Notes under the pieces: model-generated
The model's database searches: none
What the model saw: only the letters and a program-made list of their open reading frames with translations
What the model was told of the DNA's origin: nothing
Assembly (NCBI GenBank): GCA_016295505.1
Contig: JAEDLC010000013.1
Coordinates: forward strand, 1 to 26,981
DNA: 26,981 bases
Direction of reading: 5' to 3'
From: Dorea sp.
GTDB taxonomy: Bacteria; Bacillota_A; Clostridia; Lachnospirales; Lachnospiraceae
In this document: positions 1 through 7,915 of the stretch, one piece after another
Position numbering within the stretch: the stretch's first letter is position 1
How the letters are laid out: each line of letters begins with the position of its first letter
Position numbers and translations under genes: made by a program

Positions 1-1409
1 AGATCCAGCTGTCTTGTGGACTTTTCAATCTCTCCTTTTGTATAATAGATGGAATCTTCCTCAAGACCATGATCAATTGCCTCATCCAGCACTTCCTGCG
101 CTTTGGAAGTATCTGCATCATATGCCAGTGCAATTGCGTAATCTCTGTAATATTCACAATTATATCCGCCATACTGAAATACCTGATCAAAGGCACTCAC
201 AGCATCCTCATACTGTTCCATCTGCATACAGCATTCCGCTTTCAGGTGGTAGAGATCTGCGCCTCGCTCATCCCGCATATCCAGCTTTTCATTTTCCAGA
301 ATGTCATAATCAATAAATTCAAGGCATTCCTCATACTTCTGCTGTTCATACAAAGAGCACGCATTCTGATAATAGCTTTCCAGAGCAGAAGGCATCACCT
401 TTACTGCTTCCTGATAGATCTTTTCCTCTTTCTCATAATCACAATTCTCACGATATTCTGTCTGCTTATCTACCAGCGAATTATATGTTTCAACTTTTTC
501 CAATTTTATATTATGAATTCCATATCCTCCGAGCACAATAAATCCTGCCATCAGTCCCACAAGTCCCATCCGGATTGCCATCTGCCTTTTCAGAAGCGCC
601 TGATATCTCTGATCCTTTCTGGTAACCCCCTGCAGCGCCTGAAACATCTCAAATGCACTCTGAAACCGGTCATCCGGATCAATCTGCATCGCCTTCAGAA
701 TAATACCGGCAAATGATTCACTGACCTTACCTTCAAGAGCAGAAGCGTCCGGGCGTTCCCGATAATTTCCGGCTTTCTTTTCCGTCACCAGATGGTAAAA
801 TGTAGCACCGACACTGTAGATATCGCTTTTTTCATTAATACTTGTATAATTAGACAGGCTGGAAGCCGACTCCTGATCCAGCGCAATAATATACTGCTCC
901 GGAGAAGTGTATCCATCTGTATATCCAAGGATTGTCGTTCCATCCAGATAAAAAGAGATATTAAAATCTATCAGACAGATATTGCCGTCCGGTGTCAGCA
1001 TGATGTTCGCCGGTTTGATATCTCCGTGAATAATCGGAGGATTCTGATTATGCAGGTAATTCAACGCACTGCACAGCTGCATTCCCCAACGGATCAACTC
1101 ATTCTGTGTAAATGGGTATTTTTCTTCCATCAACTGCTTGAAAGATTTTCCCGGGATATAGCTCATCACTGTATAGATCTCTCCGTCTACACTCAGGAAA
1201 TCCAGAACCTGCGGAAGATATGTATGATGAAGATTCTTCAGAATATCTACCTCCTGACGGTTGATCTCCATATTCACACTTTTTTTCCGCAGTCTTTTTA
1301 TGACTACCTCTTTTTCCAGCCTCTTGTGATACGCTTTGTATACGATACCGCCGCTTCCTTCTCCGAGCTTTTCCAGTATCACATATGTATCTGATATTGT
1401 CTCCATCAT
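1..1409 (-). CDS. Membrane Ser/Thr protein kinase with TPR-like C-terminal region (3' end outside window)
   Basis: Eukaryotic-type Ser/Thr kinase; about 469 residues are visible and the frame stays open to the left edge. Seen: glycine loop GEGSGGIV (16-23), ATP lysine in VVIK (K38), catalytic loop HGDIKPAN (128-135) and DFN (148-150) where most kinases have HRD and DFG. YTSPEQ (167-172) and SDIYSVG follow. A single membrane segment lies at about 282-298, after which come helical repeats resembling TPRs (about 310-469). The catalytic Asp130 and metal-binding Asp148 are kept, so activity is plausible. The start is an ATG-ATG pair (1409 or 1406) four bases after the FHA gene stop, which suggests translational coupling. 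It is the last visible gene of the FHA/ABC operon and probably phosphorylates the FHA partners; that role is inferred from context and from the PknF/Rv1747 precedent. Confidence 0.88.
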   Translation of the reverse strand, partial: MMETISDTYVILEKLGEGSGGIVYKAYHKRLEKEVVIKRLRKKSVNMEINRQEVDILKNLHHTYLPQVLDFLSVDGEIYTVMSYIPGKSFKQLMEEKYPFTQNELIRWGMQLCSALNYLHNQNPPIIHGDIKPANIMLTPDGNICLIDFNISFYLDGTTILGYTDGYTSPEQYIIALDQESASSLSNYTSINEKSDIYSVGATFYHLVTEKKAGNYRERPDASALEGKVSESFAGIILKAMQIDPDDRFQSAFEMFQALQGVTRKDQRYQALLKRQMAIRMGLVGLMAGFIVLGGYGIHNIKLEKVETYNSLVDKQTEYRENCDYEKEEKIYQEAVKVMPSALESYYQNACSLYEQQKYEECLEFIDYDILENEKLDMRDERGADLYHLKAECCMQMEQYEDAVSAFDQVFQYGGYNCEYYRDYAIALAYDADTSKAQEVLDEAIDHGLEEDSIYYTKGEIEKSTRQLD

Positions 1410-1413
1410 GATC

Positions 1414-1893
1414 CTACTTCATCTCCACAACAAATTGAAATTCCACATCAGATATCTGAAACACCATGCCATCAGCAAGTCTTTCCGGACCGGTTATCTG
1501 ATTCTGATCAATATATGTATGATTTAACGATCCCAGATCCTTTATCATATATCCTTCCTCTGTCGTCAGGATCTGTGCGTGATGTCTGCTGACAGTCGTA
1601 TTGCCCCGGATCACATAATCACAATCTGCCGATTTTCCAATCACAAACGGACTCTTTGTAATCTCATGATTCGATGTCTCACTCAATCGTCTGATATAAA
1701 CATGACATGTCTGCGGCTGGTCCAGAGGAACGGTAGGATCTTCTCCCGTATATACCTCCTGTATCGCAGGTTCTTCCGGCTCAATCGGATCTATTTTTTT
1801 TCGAATCAGAATATCTTCTTTAAATCCCGGATGTTCCACCAAAGGGATCTGTACCTCATACAGATCCTTCCAGCCTTCTAAATAATCTACCAT
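1414..1893 (-). CDS. Small FHA-domain protein
   Basis: A 159-residue soluble protein with one C-terminal forkhead-associated domain (about 64-157). The phosphothreonine-binding hallmarks are visible: the VIGKS strand (84-88), SRHHAQ (102-107) and DLGSLNHTYID (119-129). The N-terminal 60 residues are acidic and lack a recognisable fold. They contain threonines with an Asp at +3 or +4 (TGED at 49-52, TVPLD at 54-58), the kind of site FHA domains bind once phosphorylated, so a self- or partner-binding switch is possible (inference). AAGGAAGAG lies 3-4 bases before the ATG. The gene sits 13 bases after the FHA-ABC gene and 4 bases before the kinase, so the three are surely one transcript. Likely an adaptor between kinase and transporter; no membrane segment or signal peptide seen. 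Confidence 0.9.
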   Translation of the reverse strand: MVDYLEGWKDLYEVQIPLVEHPGFKEDILIRKKIDPIEPEEPAIQEVYTGEDPTVPLDQPQTCHVYIRRLSETSNHEITKSPFVIGKSADCDYVIRGNTTVSRHHAQILTTEEGYMIKDLGSLNHTYIDQNQITGPERLADGMVFQISDVEFQFVVEMK

Positions 1894-1906
1894 TTTCTCT
1901 TCCTTT

Positions 1907-4213
1907 CTACCTGCGGTCTTTCGAAATATTTCTTAATAACAGCATACTTACGATCAACAACAGTATCGTCATTCCTGCCAGAATCATCCATGACTGTGCC
2001 ACATGCATCTTTGATGCTTTGAAAAAGCTTTCTGCCTCATGTTCCAGCATCGGGAAATCTTTCTGCAGCTTCAGGTCCAGTCTGTTTAATTTGGCAATAC
2101 TTCCCAGTGCTTCTACGGACCATCGGCTCACGGTGCAGTAGGAAATGATTTCTCCTGCTCCTTTTAAGGTGAAGAGGATTCCGCTGAAAAGCAACTGAAC
2201 GATCAGCACAAACGGAGCAGCCGCCATAGCTTTATCGCCGGTTTTTACCATGGATGATATTACAAATCCCATCGTGATAGAAGCAAGAATCGTAAGCCAC
2301 ATAGTCAGGAGTATCTCCGGCGCAAAATGATCCAGAAAGATTCCCTGCTTATCCTTTCCTATCAGCCCCAGGAATACCAGTGTCAGAATCATCGCCTGTA
2401 TCAGGCCCAACACCGCCTGAAGAACAAACTTGGAGAATATATATCCGGGCAGCTTCAGGTTCGCCATATACTCTCGTTTCAGGATGACTCTTTCTTTACA
2501 GATCTCCTGGATCGCATCAAACAGTCCGATCCAGATTCCCGAACAGCTCAGAGCAAACAGCATGGACTTCGTGCTTTCATATATCTTAAATACTTTATTA
2601 TCCGCCACAATGTTAAGCAGAATCGCAATCAACAATGGTTGTATCAACAGAAGAAGCAGACGCGGCTTATCATTGATCATCAATTCCGCATATCGCTGCG
2701 TCAGGATCAGGAATTGACGAAAGGCAGATTCTTTTCTTGGTTTTACCAGATCTGTTCTTCCTGAGGAACGTTTTCTGATTCCGGTATTACTACTGTATAC
2801 TGCATATTTTTCCGCCCATCCCTCGGGATTCTCCGCAATCATGTTATAAATATTTACCAGATCATCCGTTCCATAGAATTCCTTTGCGGCTTCTACATTG
2901 CCACAGAAGCATAATCTTCCGCCCGGTCCCATAAAGATTACTTTGTCACACAGATGCAGATTCTGTGTTGTATGTGTAACCATGATAATGGTTTTATTCT
3001 GTGTCTTTGCAAGCTTGTTCAGAGTAATCATCAGATTCTTCTCTGTTCCCGGATCCAGACCGGAGGTTGGCTCATCCAGAAAGAACAGCTTCGGATCTGC
3101 CAGAAGTTCCACCGCTATACTTGCTCTTTTTTTCTGTCCTCCTGAAAGCTTTCGGATGAAAGTATTCTGATGTGCCTTCAGATCCACCATCTCAAGAACT
3201 TCCTGAATTCTCTGCGTAATCTCCTGTGGCTGTGTATCTTTCGGCATCTTCATCTTCGCTGTATAATACAGCATTCTGTGAAGTGTCAGGTTTTCATAGA
3301 TAATATCCTGCTGCGGTACAAAGCCAATAATATTCTTGAGATTCTGGAACTGTTCGATCAGGTCAATTCCATTACAGTAAACCTTTCCTTCAAAATCCGG
3401 TTCAAAACCACTGATTGCATTCATCAGTGTCGTCTTTCCTGCTCCGGAACCGCCAATGATCGCAACGAACTCATTTGGACGAATCTCACAGTTGACATTT
3501 CTCAGAATCTGTTTTCTCTTATTCTTTGAACCGACAAACTTGTTAATTCCCTCTGCACGCAGAGAAATACCTTTTTCAACACTCTTATAATAAATGCATT
3601 CATTGGAAAAGAACAGCTGGTAATCCAGGATCTGTATCAGATCCTTATCCTTCAATATTACCGGCTCGGATACGTTATCCCCATTGAGCATCGTTCCATT
3701 GGCACTGTCACAATCGTACAGAACAAAGCAGCCGTTCTGCTTCCGGATCTCGCAATGCACCTTTGAAATCCCGGGATGCCTTAAAACAATCTGGTTCTCT
3801 CTGGAACGTCCGATCGTAATGCTTGCACAATCCAGTGATTTTGTTTTCCACACTTCATCTTCTGCCACCACCTGGAGAAGCAGAAGGACCATTTTATCCG
3901 GCGCATGAATATTGCCGATGCGAAGCACAGATTTGTCAAACAGCTCTACATATCCCGCTTTTGCATCCAAAAGTTTCTTTTGCCCTGAATTGCCGACAAA
4001 AGTCCCATTACTGCTATCCTGATCCATATAATAGATCTTGTCCCCCTGCAGTCGGAATATGCCATGTAGTCCGGATATGATCTCATCCGGGATCACAATG
4101 TCACACCGTTCTTTCTTTCTTCCGATCTTCAGTTCCTGCTTTCCGTACGCATCCAGATTTACTTCTGTCAATCGGCTTCCGGTATCAATAATTGTTAATC
4201 TTCTCTCACTCAT
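1907..4213 (-). CDS. ABCG-type half-transporter with two N-terminal FHA domains (Rv1747-like)
   Basis: A 768-residue fusion. FHA1 spans about 25-100 (IGRK, SGLHG, SSNGTF) and FHA2 about 130-203 (IGRSREN, SKVHCEI, SANGTM). The ATPase spans about 225-440: Walker A GGSGAGKT (254-261), Q-loop at 301-302, signature LSGGQ (356-360), Walker B LFFLDE (376-381), switch His414. A basic Ser/Thr-rich linker (about 472-498) leads to an ABC2-type membrane domain with about six helices (about 515-760). This is the order NBD-TMD of ABCG/White exporters, and FHA-FHA-NBD-TMD is the layout of Mycobacterium Rv1747, a target of kinase PknF. The longer reading frame from 4240 overlaps the upstream gene; the ATG at 4213 is chosen because AAGGAAGAG lies just before it, as in the next FHA gene. 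It probably works as a homodimer; the substrate is unknown. Confidence 0.92.
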   Translation of the reverse strand: MSERRLTIIDTGSRLTEVNLDAYGKQELKIGRKKERCDIVIPDEIISGLHGIFRLQGDKIYYMDQDSSNGTFVGNSGQKKLLDAKAGYVELFDKSVLRIGNIHAPDKMVLLLLQVVAEDEVWKTKSLDCASITIGRSRENQIVLRHPGISKVHCEIRKQNGCFVLYDCDSANGTMLNGDNVSEPVILKDKDLIQILDYQLFFSNECIYYKSVEKGISLRAEGINKFVGSKNKRKQILRNVNCEIRPNEFVAIIGGSGAGKTTLMNAISGFEPDFEGKVYCNGIDLIEQFQNLKNIIGFVPQQDIIYENLTLHRMLYYTAKMKMPKDTQPQEITQRIQEVLEMVDLKAHQNTFIRKLSGGQKKRASIAVELLADPKLFFLDEPTSGLDPGTEKNLMITLNKLAKTQNKTIIMVTHTTQNLHLCDKVIFMGPGGRLCFCGNVEAAKEFYGTDDLVNIYNMIAENPEGWAEKYAVYSSNTGIRKRSSGRTDLVKPRKESAFRQFLILTQRYAELMINDKPRLLLLLIQPLLIAILLNIVADNKVFKIYESTKSMLFALSCSGIWIGLFDAIQEICKERVILKREYMANLKLPGYIFSKFVLQAVLGLIQAMILTLVFLGLIGKDKQGIFLDHFAPEILLTMWLTILASITMGFVISSMVKTGDKAMAAAPFVLIVQLLFSGILFTLKGAGEIISYCTVSRWSVEALGSIAKLNRLDLKLQKDFPMLEHEAESFFKASKMHVAQSWMILAGMTILLLIVSMLLLRNISKDRR

Positions 4214-4223
4214 CTTCTCTTCC

Positions 4224-6146
4224 TTACTGTAACGATGCACGATCCGTTACATATATATATTCCAGTGGATATGGATTGGAATAATATTCATCATCATAAC
4301 TTTCCAGATCCCTCTCCGATATCTCTGTCTCAGTTACGCTGCCGTTCCGTATGCTGACACGATATAACTGTTCATGTCCCATTTGTGCACAATGTCGGAT
4401 AATGTATGCTTCTTTTCCTCCACTTTCATCTGCATAAAACATCGAATGCCATCCGGTAATCTCTCCCAGATAAACACTTGCATGATCCTTAATGGTATAG
4501 ACCTGATACATATAAGCCGCCTCACAGTCACCTTCCTGTGCCAGAAGCTCCTTTACGCCATCCTTATCGATATCATACAGATAATATCCATTATATTCTC
4601 CATATTCTTCCAGTATCTGATCCAGAATCAGTCCATAGATATCCTGATATTCCTGAGATGTCACCTTCTCATTTCCTGCCTGATCCTCTTTGGAATCTTC
4701 CGTCTTTAATTCAATGATACCCCATTTTCCATTCTTTTTTACCCAGCATTTATTCTCATAGACCGGACAGATCTCCTCAAACATTCCCGGACGAATTGCA
4801 ATATTTCCCGATACGTCCCGAAGTTCCCATACATCGTCCTTGCGAAGAACAACATAGCCATCGGAAGCCGCATAACAGAATTCCTGATATTTGTCGGATC
4901 CTGCAGCGTTCACAAGCGGCGTATATTTTTTCCAGGAAGCGTCATACTCGATCGGAATGACTTCTTCTCCCTGTTCATTGATATAGCCCCATTTTCCGTC
5001 TTTCTGAACCGCGAGCAGCCCTTCTACACAGGAACCACATGCATCATAGCTAAAATCAGTAACCAGTTTTCCATCTGCATACACTGCGAACGGAGCATCC
5101 GCATCCAGCGGCCAGCTGGAATGATACTCATATACGCCCAACAGCTGATCCAGCTGCTGAATCGGAATTGCATTTTGGGGAACACTGTATTTCAGCTCCA
5201 TATCCCATTCGGCATCTTCCATTGTATTATGGAGTTCATTTCGATAAATATAATAACTGAACGGCATACCCGCATCCCCAAACATCGTAGGAACGACCTC
5301 GCCATTCTGAAGGCAGTACATATCCCAGTCACAGTCCCATTCTGCTTCATACTGCGGCTCACTGCGTGTCAGCATATACTGATCCTCCGCATCCATCCAT
5401 ACGGTATAGATATCAGAATATATCATCTCTGTCACCAGATTGCCTTCCATATCGATCAGACCCAGTCCCTCTTCTGTCTCTATCACCGCATAGGGGGACA
5501 TCTTCTGCCGCTGGATATCATTGATTGAGTTCTCTTCATAATCCGCACTTGACACATAGTAGATACTATCAGCTTCTATTCTCGGTTTCATCACCCATTC
5601 AAATTTTACTCCACTGTTCAACAGCTGATCTACCTCATCACTTTCCTCAACAATATTCCTGCCATTATCGGCTTCTTTTTCCTCATGCTCTCCTTTTGAT
5701 ACTCCCGGAACATTCTTCTGCGCTTCCCTTAATATTTCTTCCGCTCTGTCAAAATCTCCCTGTGTAACATACAGGTCATAAAGGCCCAGATATGCATCTT
5801 TTTCTTTCGGATCGATTGCCAGTGCCCGAAGATAGGAATCTTTGGCTTTTTCATAGTCCATATCTTCCATATATTTTTCCGCCTGAGTCATATAGTTGTC
5901 ATATTTTTTCTTTTCCTGCTTATTCTTAAAGCTGAGACTCCCCGCTATGATTACAGCCAAAACAAGCACACCTGCTGCTGCCAGTATCCATTTTCTCCGA
6001 TCAGGCTTTTTCGCCGCCACGGAAGCTCCTTCTCCAGGTGCCTGTGCCTGAAACTGAGACGTCTCCGGTGCCTGCAAAGTTTCCCCACATTCTTTGCAGA
6101 ATCTTGCTCCATCCTTATTCTTCGTTCCACAATTTCCACAATACAT
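4224..6146 (-). CDS. Zinc-ribbon, single-TM, TPR and WG-repeat protein
   Basis: A 640-residue membrane protein of unknown function. The N-terminus is a zinc ribbon with CxxC pairs (C3/C6 and C17/C20), then a low-complexity linker, a membrane helix (about 53-73), a charged helix, and two TPR-like repeats (about 83-146). Further on are WG-type repeats (LGLIDMEGNLV, KWGYINEQGEEVIP, KWGIIELK). A C-terminal domain holds the calcium-loop-like DIDKDGVKEL. The N-terminal layout is shared with the paralogue at 6372-7880, but the C-termini differ. The ATG at 6146 is preferred over an in-frame TTG at 6155, because MYCGNCG matches the paralogue start and AAGAAGG lies about 10 bases upstream. It is the first gene of the FHA/ABC/kinase operon and ends 10 bases before the ABC start. 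Possibly a sensor or assembly partner of that system (inference). Confidence 0.85.
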   Translation of the reverse strand: MYCGNCGTKNKDGARFCKECGETLQAPETSQFQAQAPGEGASVAAKKPDRRKWILAAAGVLVLAVIIAGSLSFKNKQEKKKYDNYMTQAEKYMEDMDYEKAKDSYLRALAIDPKEKDAYLGLYDLYVTQGDFDRAEEILREAQKNVPGVSKGEHEEKEADNGRNIVEESDEVDQLLNSGVKFEWVMKPRIEADSIYYVSSADYEENSINDIQRQKMSPYAVIETEEGLGLIDMEGNLVTEMIYSDIYTVWMDAEDQYMLTRSEPQYEAEWDCDWDMYCLQNGEVVPTMFGDAGMPFSYYIYRNELHNTMEDAEWDMELKYSVPQNAIPIQQLDQLLGVYEYHSSWPLDADAPFAVYADGKLVTDFSYDACGSCVEGLLAVQKDGKWGYINEQGEEVIPIEYDASWKKYTPLVNAAGSDKYQEFCYAASDGYVVLRKDDVWELRDVSGNIAIRPGMFEEICPVYENKCWVKKNGKWGIIELKTEDSKEDQAGNEKVTSQEYQDIYGLILDQILEEYGEYNGYYLYDIDKDGVKELLAQEGDCEAAYMYQVYTIKDHASVYLGEITGWHSMFYADESGGKEAYIIRHCAQMGHEQLYRVSIRNGSVTETEISERDLESYDDEYYSNPYPLEYIYVTDRASLQ

Positions 6147-6211
6147 CCTTCTCAATCCTTCTTTATTCCTGATTTTTTTATTTCAAAAATAACAAAAATG
6201 TGCCTTTTTTA

Positions 6212-6239
6212 ATTTTAGCACGTTCTAAAAGCTTGTCAA
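6212..6239 (-). promoter_or_regulatory. Sigma-A-type promoter of the FHA/ABC/kinase operon
   Basis: Read on the minus strand: a perfect -35 TTGACA (6239-6234), a 16-base spacer, and -10 TAAAAT (6217-6212). It lies about 65 bases before the zinc-ribbon gene start at 6146, in an AT-rich stretch. No operator-like inverted repeat was seen next to it. Confidence 0.75.
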
Positions 6240-6271
6240 TTGAAAACCCCTTCAGTTGTATCAAAAGGCAA

Positions 6272-6310
6272 ATGCCGTACAGGATGGCAGTTATCCTCCC
6301 TGTACGGCAT
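6272..6310 (-). terminator. Hairpin terminator after the 6372-7880 gene
   Basis: Perfect 12-bp inverted repeat ATGCCGTACAGG (6272-6283) / CCTGTACGGCAT (6299-6310), with a further AGGAT/ATCCT pairing possible in the loop. On the minus strand it is followed by a moderately T-rich TTGCCTTTTG. It sits about 60 bases past the stop of the zinc-ribbon paralogue and just before the promoter of the next operon, so it likely separates the two transcripts. Confidence 0.65.
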
Positions 6311-6371
6311 ATCTTTTCACTGCTCCGGATGCAGGCGCATTCTTTCACAGTGTCGTTCTATCTTATTCCTT

Positions 6372-7880
6372 TCACCACATATTCCATGTGTCTCCCCAGT
6401 CTGTAGTTACCTCCCCGGTAACCTTATTGACAGTGACCATTCCAACCAGCTTATTTGCAGAAGGTGTACCTCCTCTTGCCAGAATCTCCTCTGCTTCTTC
6501 ATCTGACATCTGATAACGAAGACATACCTGATATTCAAGATCACTCTCTACAGATTCTTCCATAAATACCACATACGTTCCATCGTTATCTGCCAGTTCA
6601 TTATAATGATCTGTAATACTGGTCGCCATCTCTTCCGGCGTAATATCTTTTACTTTATCTTCAGTCTGCTTTTTTGCAGGTTCCTCATCAGCATTTTGGA
6701 TTCCCAGAATCTCTCGTAATATGTCCAGTGTGTTCTGTAATTCAGCCAGGCTTACATCCTCATCTTCCTCAACTCTGGACAGGCCATATGTCTGACAGTT
6801 CGCCCACCATTTTCCCTGCTCCGCATTGAATTCTGCTTCCGACACCATCTCACCGTCAATTCTTGCGTTAATCTCCGGATACAGCCCGTAATCAATCTCC
6901 AGGGAACGTACCTGCTTGAAATCACCATCCTGAAAGCCCCAGAAATAATCATATTCGAAATCATCTGCAGAACCCTCGATCAGATAATATTGATCTTCCA
7001 CACTGGTAATATAAAGAGTCGTTGTTGCTCCATCATTTCCATATCCTTCCCCGGAGAACATATTCTGCAATTCATAATCTTTGTACTGCCATACTTCAAT
7101 CGAATAACGTGCAATAAAGTCCAGTTCTTTTGCAGGATCTGCATAAGCGACCACCAGTTCATCCCGTCCGTCTCCATCAAAATCGATGAGTTTCGCAAAT
7201 GCCAGACCCTCAAGATATTTCCAGTAGGTGTCTATGGTAACTTTTCTTGCGTTTCCGTAAGTATCCTGATATTCCATCAGCAGATCATAATACGCCTGGG
7301 CAGCAGCCTTATCCGCAAGTTCCTTCCTCTTTTCACTGAGTCCGGACCACTCGGATACGGTGTCTCCGGTAGATTCGTCATCTGTATTCCCGTAGATTAC
7401 CTCTTCTGCTTTTAACAGTATCTTATCTGCCTTTTTATAATCTCCCTGCAGTGCATACAGATCTGCCAGTCCCAGATACGGTTCTTCCTTTTTCGGATCA
7501 ATCTTAATCGCATTCAGATAGGCATCTTCTGCATTTTCATAATCCATTTCTTCCAGATATTTATCCGCAGAAGTAAGATAATTATCATATCTTTCCTTCT
7601 CTTTTTTATCTTTCGACATAAAACTGAACGCTATGACAGCAGCAATTATCAGAATTCCGACTGCTATGCAGATCCATTTAATATTACTCCGGTTGATACC
7701 GGATGCTTTTTTCCCGGGCGCTTCCCCTGCCCGTCTTCCTGATTTTTCCGGACCTTCTGCTCCGGCAGAAGCTGCGTTTTTCACCGGCTGTGAGACCACC
7801 GGGACATCCAGCGGCTCTCCACAGTTTTTACAAAAGCGGGCAGTATCTTTATTTTGGGTACCACATTTACTGCAATACAT
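6372..7880 (-). CDS. Zinc-ribbon, single-TM, TPR protein with DxDxDG-containing C-terminal domain
   Basis: A 502-residue paralogue of the protein at 4224-6146. It has a zinc ribbon (C3/C6, C17/C20), a basic Gly/Ala linker, a membrane helix (about 68-88), a charged helix and TPR-like repeats (about 98-160). The motif YDNYLTSADKYLEEMDYENA is closely matched in the paralogue. The C-terminal part lacks WG repeats and holds LIDFDGDGRDEL, an FG-GAP/VCBS-like calcium-binding loop found in many extracellular domains. This suggests that the C-terminal part lies outside the cell, although both flanks of the helix are basic, so topology is uncertain. AGGAAAGAG precedes the ATG. It starts 36 bases after the tyrS stop with no terminator seen between them, so it may be read from the tyrS transcript. 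Function unknown. Confidence 0.83.
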   Translation of the reverse strand: MYCSKCGTQNKDTARFCKNCGEPLDVPVVSQPVKNAASAGAEGPEKSGRRAGEAPGKKASGINRSNIKWICIAVGILIIAAVIAFSFMSKDKKEKERYDNYLTSADKYLEEMDYENAEDAYLNAIKIDPKKEEPYLGLADLYALQGDYKKADKILLKAEEVIYGNTDDESTGDTVSEWSGLSEKRKELADKAAAQAYYDLLMEYQDTYGNARKVTIDTYWKYLEGLAFAKLIDFDGDGRDELVVAYADPAKELDFIARYSIEVWQYKDYELQNMFSGEGYGNDGATTTLYITSVEDQYYLIEGSADDFEYDYFWGFQDGDFKQVRSLEIDYGLYPEINARIDGEMVSEAEFNAEQGKWWANCQTYGLSRVEEDEDVSLAELQNTLDILREILGIQNADEEPAKKQTEDKVKDITPEEMATSITDHYNELADNDGTYVVFMEESVESDLEYQVCLRYQMSDEEAEEILARGGTPSANKLVGMVTVNKVTGEVTTDWGDTWNMW

Positions 7881-7915
7881 CGTTCTCTTTCCTCATCTGT
7901 CTGCCTCACCGGCAA

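Noticed and set aside
69..1394. Plus-strand frames over the left kinase
   Set aside because: The minus strand carries complete kinase motifs through this stretch; the plus-strand frames show no domain and are shadows.
4214..4240. Upstream start codon of the FHA-ABC gene at 4240
   Set aside because: It would overlap the preceding gene by 17 bases and would put the clear AAGGAAGAG ribosome site inside the coding region.
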